A stretch of 64,000 nt of DNA from Aureimonas sp. ME7. Its GTDB lineage: Bacteria; Pseudomonadota; Alphaproteobacteria; Rhizobiales; Rhizobiaceae. Location: positions 62,001 through 126,000 of the forward strand of contig NZ_CAJCKW010000001.1 in NCBI RefSeq assembly GCF_903970965.1, in the 5' to 3' direction. Made by a program: the position numbers and the translations under genes. Numbering within the stretch: the first letter of the stretch is position 1; the number at the start of each line of letters is the position of its first letter. Below are positions 52,694 to 60,404 of the stretch, piece after piece. A model generated the notes under the pieces. It saw only the letters and a list, made by a program, of their open reading frames with translations, did not search any database and was not told the origin of the DNA.

Positions 52694-53658
52694 GCGCGGT
52701 TCTGGCGCTGGCCGCGCTTCTGATCGATCGCCTCGTCGGCGACCCCGACTGGTTGTGGCGCCGTCTGCCCCATCCCGTCGTCGGTTTCGGCGCCCTGATC
52801 CGCTGGGCCGAGCGAGGTGGCAACCGGCCGCAGTGGCCGGCCGGCCGGCGCCGTGTGGCCGGCGTATTCGCTACTCTCGTGCTTCTCGTCTTGGCCGGCG
52901 CGGCAGGCTTCGCGCTGCATCGGCTGCTGGCGCCGCTCGGGATCGCGGGCTTCGCCATGGAAGCCGTGATCGCCTCCATCCTCCTGGCGCAGCGGAGCCT
53001 TGCGGATCATGTGCGCCGCGTCGCCGACGCGCTTCGGCGCGAGGGGCTTCCCGCCGGGCGGCGGGCGGTCTCGATGATCGTCGGGCGCGACCCGGAGGCG
53101 CTGGACGAGCCGGCGGTGTGCCGCGCGGCGATCGAGAGCCTCGCCGAAAACGCCTCGGACGGTGTCGTCGCGCCTTGGCTCTATCTCCTCCTCTTCGGCT
53201 TGCCCGGCCTCTTCGCCTACAAGATGCTGAATACGGCCGATTCCATGATCGGCCACATGAACGAGCGATATCGCGCCTTCGGCTGGGCCGCCGCCCGGCT
53301 CGACGATCTCGCCAACTGGCCGGCCGCGCGCCTCGGCGCGATCCTGTTCGCGCTCGTCGCCTCCGCTCGGGTCGGGCGCGTCGGCGCCGTGCGGGCTTGG
53401 GGCATCGCCCGACGCGACGCCCCGCAGCATCGATCGCCCAATGCCGGCTGGCCGGAAGGGGCGGTGGCGGGCGCGCTCGGTCTCGCGCTCGGCGGACCCC
53501 GGCGCTACGGCGAACTCGTGGTCGAGGCGCCGATGCTTAACGAGACGGGGCGGCGCGAGGCGACCGTTTCCGACATCGGCAGGGGCCTTCGCCTGTTCGC
53601 CAGCCTGTGCGACGCCCTTCTTGCACTCACCCTGGCGCTGGCACTCCTCACCCTTTGA
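52690..53658 (+). CDS. cbiB: Adenosylcobinamide-phosphate synthase CbiB/CobD
   Basis: A 322-residue inner-membrane protein that attaches the aminopropanol arm to adenosylcobyric acid. ALLIDRLVGDPDWLWRRLPH, PVVGFGALIRWAER, ESLAENASDGVVAPWLYLLL and YKMLNTADSMIGHMNERYRA are hallmarks; four to five hydrophobic helices are visible. The start is GTG 52690, overlapping the cobC stop. The 3' end overlaps the convergent cobV gene by 11 bases. Confidence 0.94.
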   Translation: MSAVLALAALLIDRLVGDPDWLWRRLPHPVVGFGALIRWAERGGNRPQWPAGRRRVAGVFATLVLLVLAGAAGFALHRLLAPLGIAGFAMEAVIASILLAQRSLADHVRRVADALRREGLPAGRRAVSMIVGRDPEALDEPAVCRAAIESLAENASDGVVAPWLYLLLFGLPGLFAYKMLNTADSMIGHMNERYRAFGWAAARLDDLANWPAARLGAILFALVASARVGRVGAVRAWGIARRDAPQHRSPNAGWPEGAVAGALGLALGGPRRYGELVVEAPMLNETGRREATVSDIGRGLRLFASLCDALLALTLALALLTL

Positions 53659-54424
53659 GAAGGGCGAGGCCGAGAAGGCAGGCGATCTCGACGATCTGCT
53701 GGCAGGCGCCGAGCGCGTCGCCGGTCTGCCCGCCGAGGCGCCGCCGGAGAACGCTGCGCAGCCAGAGGTAGGCGAGGGCGGTGAGGATCGGGGGAAGCAG
53801 AAGCGCGCCCCAGCCGAAGACGGAAGCGGTCAATACCGCGCCTGAGCCCCAGCCGATCAGCGCGGCAAGTCGGCCGGCGCGCGGGGAGGGCCGACCCATC
53901 CGGTCCGCGAGCCCGCCGGGGTCGGCGGAGGGGAGCTCAGACCACAGGAGCGCCATCGCCCCCCGGCTCGCGGCCGCCGAGCCCATGAGCGCAAGGGCGC
54001 CTGCGAGTGGCGAGATGGCCGCGATCTCGGCCAGCGCGGCGACGCGTAGGAGAAGCGAGCCGACGAGTGCAAGCGCGCCATAGGTGCCGATCCGGCTGTC
54101 CTTCATGATAGCGAGCGCGCGGGACCTGTCGGCGTGGCCGAACAGCCCATCCGCCGTGTCGCCGAGCCCGTCCTCGTGGAGCGCCCCGGTCAACGCGACG
54201 AGCGCGAGGACGGCGATCGCGGCCGTGGTGAGCGGCGAAAGGCCCCATGTGCCGAGGAGCCAAAGGAGAAGCGCCGGCGGCGCGGCGACGAGGAGGCCGA
54301 CCGCGGGAAAGGCCGCCGCGTCCCCGCCCAGCGGCCATGGGCCGCCATGAAAGGCGCCGGGCGCGGCCGGCAGGCGCGTCAGAAAGGCGGCGGCGCGCAG
54401 CAGGGGGCGGATCGGGCGAATCAT
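53648..54424 (-). CDS. cobV: Adenosylcobinamide-GDP ribazoletransferase CobV (CobS in Salmonella naming)
   Basis: A 258-residue multi-helix membrane enzyme that joins alpha-ribazole (phosphate) to adenosylcobinamide-GDP, completing cobalamin. The metal/phosphate motif LHEDGLGDTADGLFG is in the N-terminal third; FLTRLPAAPGAFHGG near the start and MKDSRIGTYGALALVGSLLL are family blocks. It is divergent from cobT, the enzyme that makes its alpha-ribazole-phosphate substrate, with a 274-base spacer. Confidence 0.94.
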   Translation of the reverse strand: MIRPIRPLLRAAAFLTRLPAAPGAFHGGPWPLGGDAAAFPAVGLLVAAPPALLLWLLGTWGLSPLTTAAIAVLALVALTGALHEDGLGDTADGLFGHADRSRALAIMKDSRIGTYGALALVGSLLLRVAALAEIAAISPLAGALALMGSAAASRGAMALLWSELPSADPGGLADRMGRPSPRAGRLAALIGWGSGAVLTASVFGWGALLLPPILTALAYLWLRSVLRRRLGGQTGDALGACQQIVEIACLLGLALLKG

Positions 54425-54698
54425 CGAGGCGAGCCTATACGAAGCTTGGGCTGCCCGGGCGAGCGGTCACATCCCGGTTCGCCGCGCCCCAGCGCGCTCA
54501 ACGGAGCCGAAGGTGGCTTCGCATCCGGATTCTCGGCCTGGAGAGGAACCCGCTCCGGTGGGTGAAGGGGCAAAGGACGGTGCCGTCCGCGTGGCGTCGT
54601 GCCTCGGAGCACATAGGCGGGCTCGGAGATTTGCGAAGCCCCCGCTTTCCCCCTATCACCCGGCCGACCCTCGTTATTGCCCATCGGAGCGCCCATCC

Positions 54699-55715
54699 AT
54701 GTCCGCCACCGGCCTTCCCTTCGACGATATCCGCGCCCTTCTTCGCCAGATGCCGGCGGCGGACGCGAAGGCCCGGCACGACGCACGCCACCGGCAGGAG
54801 GAACTGACCAAGCCATCGGGCAGCCTCGGGCGGCTGGAGGAGATCGCCGAATGGATGGCGGCCTGGCAGGGGCGCAAGCCGACGGTCGACCGGCCGGTGG
54901 TGGCCGTGTTCGCCGGCAACCACGGGATCGCTGAGAAGGGCGTCTCGGCCTATCCCGCGTCGGTGACGCAGGCGATGGTGGAGAACTTCGCGGCCGGCGG
55001 GGCGGCGATCAACCAGATCTGCGCGACCTTCGACCTCGGCCTGAAGATCTTCGACCTCGCGCTCGACTATCCGACGGCCGATATATCCGAGGAGGCGGCG
55101 TTCGGTGAAAAGGACTGCGCCGCCACCATGGCCTTCGGCATGGAGTGCCTGGCGGGCGAGCCCGATCTCCTGTGCATCGGCGAAATGGGCATCGGCAACA
55201 CGGCGGTAGCCTCAGCGCTCCTGGCGGCGCTGTTCGGTGGCACGGCGGCGGACTGGGTCGGGCCCGGCACGGGCCAGGACGCGGCCGGCATGGAGCGCAA
55301 GATCGCCGTCGTCCAACAGGCGCTCGACCTTCATCGCCCGCATTTCGGCGACCCGCTGGAGGTGCTGCGCCGGCTCGGCGGGCGCGAGATCGCGGCGATG
55401 GCGGGCGCGATCCTCGCCGCCCGGCTCCAGCGCGTACCGGTGATCGTCGACGGGTTCGTCGCCACTTCCGCGGCGGCCGTTCTCTACGCGCTGGACCCGC
55501 AAGCGCTCGACCATTGCCTGTTCGGGCACGTTTCCGCCGAGCCCGGGCATCGCCAGGCGCTGGAGCGGATGGGCAAGGTGCCGGTCCTGGCGCTCGGCAT
55601 GCGGCTCGGCGAGGGCACGGGCGCCGCGCTGGCGGCCGCGATCGTCAAGGCGGCGGTCGCCTGCCACAACGGCATGGCGACCTTCGAGCAGGCGGGCGTC
55701 GCCGGCCGGGCCTGA
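54699..55715 (+). CDS. cobT: Nicotinate-nucleotide-dimethylbenzimidazole phosphoribosyltransferase
   Basis: A 338-residue enzyme that makes alpha-ribazole phosphate from dimethylbenzimidazole and nicotinate mononucleotide. LTKPSGSLGRLEEIAEWMA, VAVFAGNHGIAEKGVSAYP, CIGEMGIGNTAVASALLAAL, GFVATSAAAVLYALDP and MRLGEGTGAALAAAIV (with the catalytic glutamate) are diagnostic. This is the Salmonella CobT (CobU in P. denitrificans), not the chelatase subunit of the same name. ATG 54699 gives normal length; the longer upstream frame is not family sequence. Confidence 0.95.
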   Translation: MSATGLPFDDIRALLRQMPAADAKARHDARHRQEELTKPSGSLGRLEEIAEWMAAWQGRKPTVDRPVVAVFAGNHGIAEKGVSAYPASVTQAMVENFAAGGAAINQICATFDLGLKIFDLALDYPTADISEEAAFGEKDCAATMAFGMECLAGEPDLLCIGEMGIGNTAVASALLAALFGGTAADWVGPGTGQDAAGMERKIAVVQQALDLHRPHFGDPLEVLRRLGGREIAAMAGAILAARLQRVPVIVDGFVATSAAAVLYALDPQALDHCLFGHVSAEPGHRQALERMGKVPVLALGMRLGEGTGAALAAAIVKAAVACHNGMATFEQAGVAGRA

Positions 55716-55718
55716 CGG

Positions 55719-55934
55719 CTACTCGCCCGGCGTCGTCGCTGGACCCTCGTCCGGGGCGGCGGGCTTGTAGTTGAGAAGAAAGACCCAGGCGCCATAGGCG
55801 CCGATGGCGCCCGTCATCACGCCGAACATCGGATCGCCCACCGCGAACTCCACCCCGGCCCAGACCACGCATGTCGCCACCACGGCGACGCGCCGCCAGA
55901 GGGGGCGGAAGAAGGGATGCTGGGCGTCTTTCAA
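55719..55934 (-). CDS. Small membrane protein, DUF3329-like
   Basis: A 71-residue protein with two hydrophobic helices (VAVVATCVVWAGVEFAVG and MFGVMTGAIGAYGAWVFLLN). The opening KDAQHPFFRPLWRRV is a pattern I recall from small Rhizobiales proteins, possibly DUF3329. No ATG or GTG lies near the conserved start; TTG 55934, with GGGAGC upstream, is proposed. A longer frame to 56213 overlaps opgC and is unlikely. Function unknown. It is convergent with cobT, the stops being three bases apart. Confidence 0.65.
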   Translation of the reverse strand: MKDAQHPFFRPLWRRVAVVATCVVWAGVEFAVGDPMFGVMTGAIGAYGAWVFLLNYKPAAPDEGPATTPGE

Positions 55935-56184
55935 GGGCGGGCTCCCGGGCAGACCGGATAACCCGGCCGCTCTTTGTAGCCGAAAGGGCAGGGCCGGCGC
56001 CATCCGTGCGCGTCTGACGCTTTCGGGAGCGCACCGGCGTTTTGAAGCCCGTTTCTGCGCCAAGGGCCGGGCGGGCTCGGGCATTCTTTCCGCCCGGCCG
56101 CCCCGTTGCATCGCAAACTCCCCGTCCGGCCCGCATTCGAGGAGCCGCGAAGCGCCTTTCGCCGTTTGCGGCAGCACCCGTTCT

Positions 56185-57372
56185 TCAGGCCTGCGCCCGG
56201 CCTGTGCGTGCATGCGCGGGCTTCCAGCCGGCGGGCGCGGGGACGGCCGCGGCGGCCGGTGCCGGCTGGTTCACGGCGCGCCACCAGTCCAGGAACAGGG
56301 CGAGCGCGAAGTGGAGCGCGATCCCGAGCGCGATCAGCGCGGTGTCGAGTGCCAGCGAAGGCTCGCGGTTGAGACGCGCCATCTGGAAGGCGAGCGACAG
56401 GACGGTGCCGGTCGCGAAGACGGGCAGCGAATGGCGGCCGAGCAGCGTGAACGGGTTGAAGCGGCCGACGCGCTGCAGCGGCGAATGGGCCGGCGCATGG
56501 GCGAAGACGTAGACCAGCGCCAGGACGTGGAGAAGGCGCGGCAGGGTGGCATAGGTCTTGTCGAAGTCGCGCAGGAGGTCGGGCAGCGGCAGCGCGCGCT
56601 CCCAGCCCCAGAGCGAAAAGGCGACGAAGACGAGCGACAGCGCGAGATAGGCTGATGCCGCGACGTAGAGCGGGCGCGAATAGGCGACCAGCGCCCGGCC
56701 CCCGGCCTTGGCGAGCCCTGCCGCCAGACCGATGGCGAAAATGAACTGCCAGGCGAAGGGGTTGAATTGCCAGCCGCCGGGATTGGGGTGGTTCGGCAGG
56801 TTGAAGCGCCACATGCCGCATAGCGCCCAGAGCGCGCCCGAAACCAGAAGCAGTCCCGGCAGCCCGAAGCGGCGCACGATCGCCAGCATGGCCGGCACCA
56901 TGAGAAGCAGCACCGAATACATCGGCAGGATGTTGAGATAGGCGAGCTGATGGCCGAGCGTGGCGATGCCGGCGAGCGTGTCCACCGGCCGGGACATGAA
57001 GTAGCCGATGCCCAGCTGCATGAGATAGCGCCCGTCGCCGCTGGCGAGCGCGGTAAAGGCATAAAGGCTGACGACGATCATCGTCAGCGCGATATGGACG
57101 AGGTAGAGGACGCCCGAACGGCGGAGCGCCCGGATCGAGGCGATCAGCGGCGAGGCCTGGAGGAAGCTGCGGCCATAGGCGAAGGCGCAGGAAAAGCCGG
57201 CCAGGAACACGAACACCTCGGCCGAATCGGAAAAGCCGAAATTGCGCGAGGTGAACCGCTCCCACAGGACGCCGGGAACGTGGTTCACGAAGATCATCAG
57301 GAGTGCCAGCCCCCGGTAGAAGTCGACCCGGTGGTCGCGACCGGGGGTCGGCTGGCGGATGGATGCTGCCAT
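56185..57372 (-). CDS. opgC: OpgC-family membrane protein (glucan succinyl/acyl modification)
   Basis: A 395-residue membrane protein of the OpgC family, with about ten helices. DHRVDFYRGLALLMIFVNHV opens it, with the catalytic-type histidine, and FSDSAEVFVFLAGFSCAFAY and the Phe-Ala-rich C-terminal helices follow. OpgC proteins succinylate osmoregulated periplasmic glucans. It ends with a proline/alanine-rich tail. It lies 167 bases downstream of the 112-residue hypothetical and of the opgG/opgD-type gene on the same strand; opgH, the glucan synthase partner, is not seen here. Confidence 0.88.
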   Translation of the reverse strand: MAASIRQPTPGRDHRVDFYRGLALLMIFVNHVPGVLWERFTSRNFGFSDSAEVFVFLAGFSCAFAYGRSFLQASPLIASIRALRRSGVLYLVHIALTMIVVSLYAFTALASGDGRYLMQLGIGYFMSRPVDTLAGIATLGHQLAYLNILPMYSVLLLMVPAMLAIVRRFGLPGLLLVSGALWALCGMWRFNLPNHPNPGGWQFNPFAWQFIFAIGLAAGLAKAGGRALVAYSRPLYVAASAYLALSLVFVAFSLWGWERALPLPDLLRDFDKTYATLPRLLHVLALVYVFAHAPAHSPLQRVGRFNPFTLLGRHSLPVFATGTVLSLAFQMARLNREPSLALDTALIALGIALHFALALFLDWWRAVNQPAPAAAAVPAPAGWKPAHARTGRAQA

Positions 57373-57539
57373 CGGATGTTCCGGCTCGATACGCTACGAA
57401 GCCCGCCGGCCGTAACGAATCGGCCGGCGACACTCCCATGTCCCTGCCGACCCATATCTCGCCCGGATGGGGCAAGGGCAAGGCGCGGGGGGTGTTTTCC
57501 CGAGGGAATGAACCGATAGGCGGGAAGCGACGGGCGGCG

Positions 57540-57878
57540 TCAGTGTGCCGGATCGCCTCCTTCGTGCTCGCGCAGGATCGGGCGGACAGGCATGGTGAGG
57601 GGCGCGCGGGGCGGGGGCAGGAGGAGCTTGCGCAGGAAGGCCAGCGCCTTGCGCTTGCCGAGGCGCGCCGCCTCGATCACGACCTGCGGATCGGGGCCGG
57701 TGCGGCCCTCGAACACCAGACGCTCGGCGATCGCCAGGAGCAGATCCTCTTCCGACAGATCGGGCCGGTCCACCAGCATGCCGGCGGGACGCGCGTCGAA
57801 GAAGCGTTCGTGCGGCTCGGGGGCGGGCGCCATGGTCGGCGGCGCGACGGGGGGCGCTCTCACGGGCGTCCGGTCCAT
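57540..57878 (-). CDS. Hypothetical protein overlapping the 3' end of the opgG-type gene
   Basis: A 112-residue hydrophilic protein I do not recognise. The first ~25 residues are proline-rich; the centre LSEEDLLLAIAERLVFEGRT and VVIEAARLGKRKALAFLRKL looks helical and protein-like; the tail is basic. ATG 57878 lies 19 bases inside the end of the glucan gene, which suggests translational coupling. Its function is open; a role with OpgC/OpgG is only suggested by position. Confidence 0.5.
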   Translation of the reverse strand: MDRTPVRAPPVAPPTMAPAPEPHERFFDARPAGMLVDRPDLSEEDLLLAIAERLVFEGRTGPDPQVVIEAARLGKRKALAFLRKLLLPPPRAPLTMPVRPILREHEGGDPAH

Positions 57879-59500
57879 TGATAGAGCCAGGTTTCGGAGA
57901 TGATGCGCTGGTTGAAGGAAAGCTTGGCCTTCAGCTCCACCGGCGAGGCATCGAGCTTTTCGAGCTCGATCGACAGGCGCCAGCCGCCGCCCGGCAGCCG
58001 GCTCATGCCGCTATGGACGAGGCGCGCCGTGTCCGGGATCTCGAGAATGGGGACCACTACCGCGTCGCCCGACAGGTTTTCCGCCGTGCCGCCGACGAAG
58101 TTGATCTCGAAGCGGCGCAGGTTGGTCTCGTTCGTGTCCGCGCCGTTGCCACCGAGCCCGGCATAGGTCGCGCCCACTGTCGCCTGCGAGCTTTCCATCT
58201 CGTCGACGAAGCCCCAGTGCATGCGGTAGCGGAACTCGAACTGCGAACCGGCGGCCGGCTTCTCCTCCGGCACCCAGAAGGCGACGATGTTGTCGTTGAC
58301 CTCCGAATCGGTGGGGATCTCGACGAGCTGGATGATGCCGCGCCCCCAGTCCCCCATCGGCTCGATCAGGAGCGAGGGGCGAAGCTCGTAATGGGCCTCG
58401 ACGTCCTGATAGTGCGAGAAGTCGCGGTCGCGCTGGAGAAGGCCGAAGAGCTTGGGCGAGTTCTCGCCGAAATAGGAAAGGGCGAGTTCGTCCGGGTTCT
58501 TGAGCGGTCGCCACAGGCGCTCACCCGTTGGTCGCAGGATGAACAGGCCATCGCTGTCGTGGACCTCGGGCCGGAAGTCCTCGCGCACGTTGTGGTCGTT
58601 TTCGCCGAAATGATACATCGACGTCAGCGGGGCGACGCCGAGCCGCTCCACTTCCGAGCGGAAGAACAGGCGCGCGGTCACCTCGATTTGCGTCTTCACG
58701 CCCGGCCGCAGGAGGAAGGAATAGGCACCCGCCAGGCTCGGGCCTTCCAGCTCGGCGTAGAGCTGGATCGTTTCCTGGCCCGGCTGCGGCTTGACGATGT
58801 AGAAGGCGGTGAAGCGCGGGAACTCCTCGGCCGTGGCCGTCGCCGTGTTGATGGCGAGGCCCCGCGCCGACAGGCCGTAGCGGTTGTCCTTGCCGAGCGC
58901 GCGGAAATAGCTGGCGCCCAGAAACGAGACGAGCTCGTCGTAGAGGTCGGGCCGGTCGAGCGGATAATTCAGGCGGAAGCCCGCGACGCCCGGCAACTGT
59001 AGGTTCTGGAAGGCGGACGGGTCGAGCGGGGCAAGGAACTCGAAGTTCGCGCCCGAGAAGATCTGCGGCTGGAAATGGGCGCCGTCGCCGATGAAGAGGC
59101 GCGTCGTGTCCTTGTAGAGGAAGCCGGGAAAATAGGCCTGGAGGTGGAAGTTCAGCGGCTCATTGGCCCAAACCGTTTGGTCGCGCCGGTAGAGGATGCG
59201 CCGGTATCCGTCGTAGTCGAGATCGGCGATCGGCTGCGGCAGGTCGCGCGCCGGCTCGGCGAAGGGCTGGGCGGCGCGCGCGCGCATCGCGCTCGACAGG
59301 GCGTCGAAGGAAAAGGCGTTGAGATCCACCACGGTGGGCGGCACGGCCGGGGGCGGAGTGGGAGCGGCGGGTACCGGGGCGCCGGCGGGAGCCGGAGCGG
59401 GCTCCTGCGCCCGCGTGCGCTCGGCCCACAGGAGGGCCAGCGTGCCTCCCAATCCGTATTTCAAGGCCGTGCGGCGGGAGAACTGGGAGGATGTCGTCAC
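57860..59500 (-). CDS. Glucan biosynthesis protein, OpgG/OpgD family, with Tat-type signal
   Basis: A 546-residue periplasmic protein of the MdoG/OpgG-OpgD family involved in osmoregulated periplasmic glucan synthesis. The N-terminus FSRRTALKYGLGGTLALLWA carries twin arginines and a mild hydrophobic core, as for Tat export, which is characteristic of OpgD rather than OpgG. A proline/alanine linker (residues 30-60) leads to the MdoG domain with FNFDALSSAMRARA-like FSFDALSSAMRARAAQPF, YDGYRRILYRRDQTVW, YHFGENDHNVREDFRPEVHD and LNPDELALSYFGENSPK-like KNPDELALSYFGE. The start is GTG 59500. It is followed by a hypothetical gene and opgC. Confidence 0.9.
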   Translation of the reverse strand: MTTSSQFSRRTALKYGLGGTLALLWAERTRAQEPAPAPAGAPVPAAPTPPPAVPPTVVDLNAFSFDALSSAMRARAAQPFAEPARDLPQPIADLDYDGYRRILYRRDQTVWANEPLNFHLQAYFPGFLYKDTTRLFIGDGAHFQPQIFSGANFEFLAPLDPSAFQNLQLPGVAGFRLNYPLDRPDLYDELVSFLGASYFRALGKDNRYGLSARGLAINTATATAEEFPRFTAFYIVKPQPGQETIQLYAELEGPSLAGAYSFLLRPGVKTQIEVTARLFFRSEVERLGVAPLTSMYHFGENDHNVREDFRPEVHDSDGLFILRPTGERLWRPLKNPDELALSYFGENSPKLFGLLQRDRDFSHYQDVEAHYELRPSLLIEPMGDWGRGIIQLVEIPTDSEVNDNIVAFWVPEEKPAAGSQFEFRYRMHWGFVDEMESSQATVGATYAGLGGNGADTNETNLRRFEINFVGGTAENLSGDAVVVPILEIPDTARLVHSGMSRLPGGGWRLSIELEKLDASPVELKAKLSFNQRIISETWLYQWTGRP

Positions 59501-59588
59501 GGAAAGGCAGAATCTTTTCTATCAACCGGCAAGGCCCTTAGCATAGGCAAAAAGCCGGCGCCTGCCTAGATTGGCTCGCTCGTCGTGC

Positions 59589-60083
59589 CTAACGCAGCCG
59601 GCGCAGTTTGGCGGATAGGAGCGTGTCGGCCTCGCCGAGCGAGCGAAGGAGCGCCTCGCGCTTTTCGGGCGGCACCGCGCTCGAAAGCTCTACCTCCAGC
59701 TTGTCCCAAAGCTCGGTCACGCGCCTGCGCAGCGCCTCGCCGGCGGGCGTCAGCATCACCATGGTGCGCCGGGCGTCTTCCCGGTGCGAGGCGCGCTCCA
59801 CCAGTTTCTTCTCCATCAGCCGGTCCAGCATCTTGGACACGGTGGAAGGGCGCACGGCCAGCTGGTCGGCCAGCGCCGAGACGCTGATCGGCACGCCCGG
59901 CTCGACACGGGCCAGAAGCTGGTCCTGACCGGGATGGAGGTCGAGCTCCATCAGAAGAAGGGACAGAAAGGCCCGTGTGGACTTGGAGATGGACAGAAGG
60001 TGCTGCACCAGGCCGACCTGCCCGTTCGGCAGCACGGGGGCGGGCAGGGCATCGTCTGCGGACCGAAGAAGGGGTTCGTTCAT
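59589..60083 (-). CDS. MarR-family transcriptional regulator
   Basis: A 164-residue winged-helix regulator. Helix 1 is LSISKSTRAFLSLLLMELDL; the HTH is VSALADQLAVRPSTVSKMLD (residues ~69-88) and the wing RLMEKKLVERASHREDARRT with the conserved D-x-R. A C-terminal helix follows. It is divergent from an EmrB-type MFS gene, with an AT-rich palindrome 42-62 bases upstream of its ATG, the typical layout for a MarR/EmrR repressor of a drug efflux pump. ATG 60083 is the only reasonable start. Confidence 0.92.
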   Translation of the reverse strand: MNEPLLRSADDALPAPVLPNGQVGLVQHLLSISKSTRAFLSLLLMELDLHPGQDQLLARVEPGVPISVSALADQLAVRPSTVSKMLDRLMEKKLVERASHREDARRTMVMLTPAGEALRRRVTELWDKLEVELSSAVPPEKREALLRSLGEADTLLSAKLRRLR

Positions 60084-60404
60084 CTTCCATCTTGTGAGGG
60101 AAGGAAGCGACCGGCGTCTTTAAACTATTTGTAAGTTGGGCAAATAAATTTAACCTTTCCAACCGCGACGGATCGCGCGCCTCGGGTTCCGATCGATACC
60201 GCGCGGCGGATCGTCTCCGTTCGAGGAACGGTCGGTCGCCCTTCCGATCGCGCGCCCGGACGGCATATAGGAGCGGAAAGCTCCGGCGTGTCGGCTCCTG
60301 GCCACGCGGCGGCGCGCGACGATGCCGAGAGCGTCCGCGACGCAAGGCGGGGCGGTCAGGTGGGCCTGCCGGCCTCGTCCGGTCCCGACGGGAAGCGACA
60401 TGCC
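60084..60404. other. Divergent regulatory region of marR and the efflux operon
   Basis: 321 bases without a gene. The first ~70 bases next to marR are unusually AT-rich and hold the operator-like palindrome and probable promoters; on the plus strand TTGTAA (60129-60134) and TAACCT (60151-60156) are 16 bases apart. The remaining 250 bases are GC-rich and would be a long leader for the MFS gene. Confidence 0.5.
60126..60146. promoter_or_regulatory. Candidate MarR operator (TATTTG-N9-CAAATA)
   Basis: A perfect 6-base inverted repeat with nine bases between, in AT-rich DNA in the marR-emrB spacer. Size and symmetry match MarR-family sites, and it overlaps the plausible promoter of the efflux genes. 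Confidence 0.6.
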
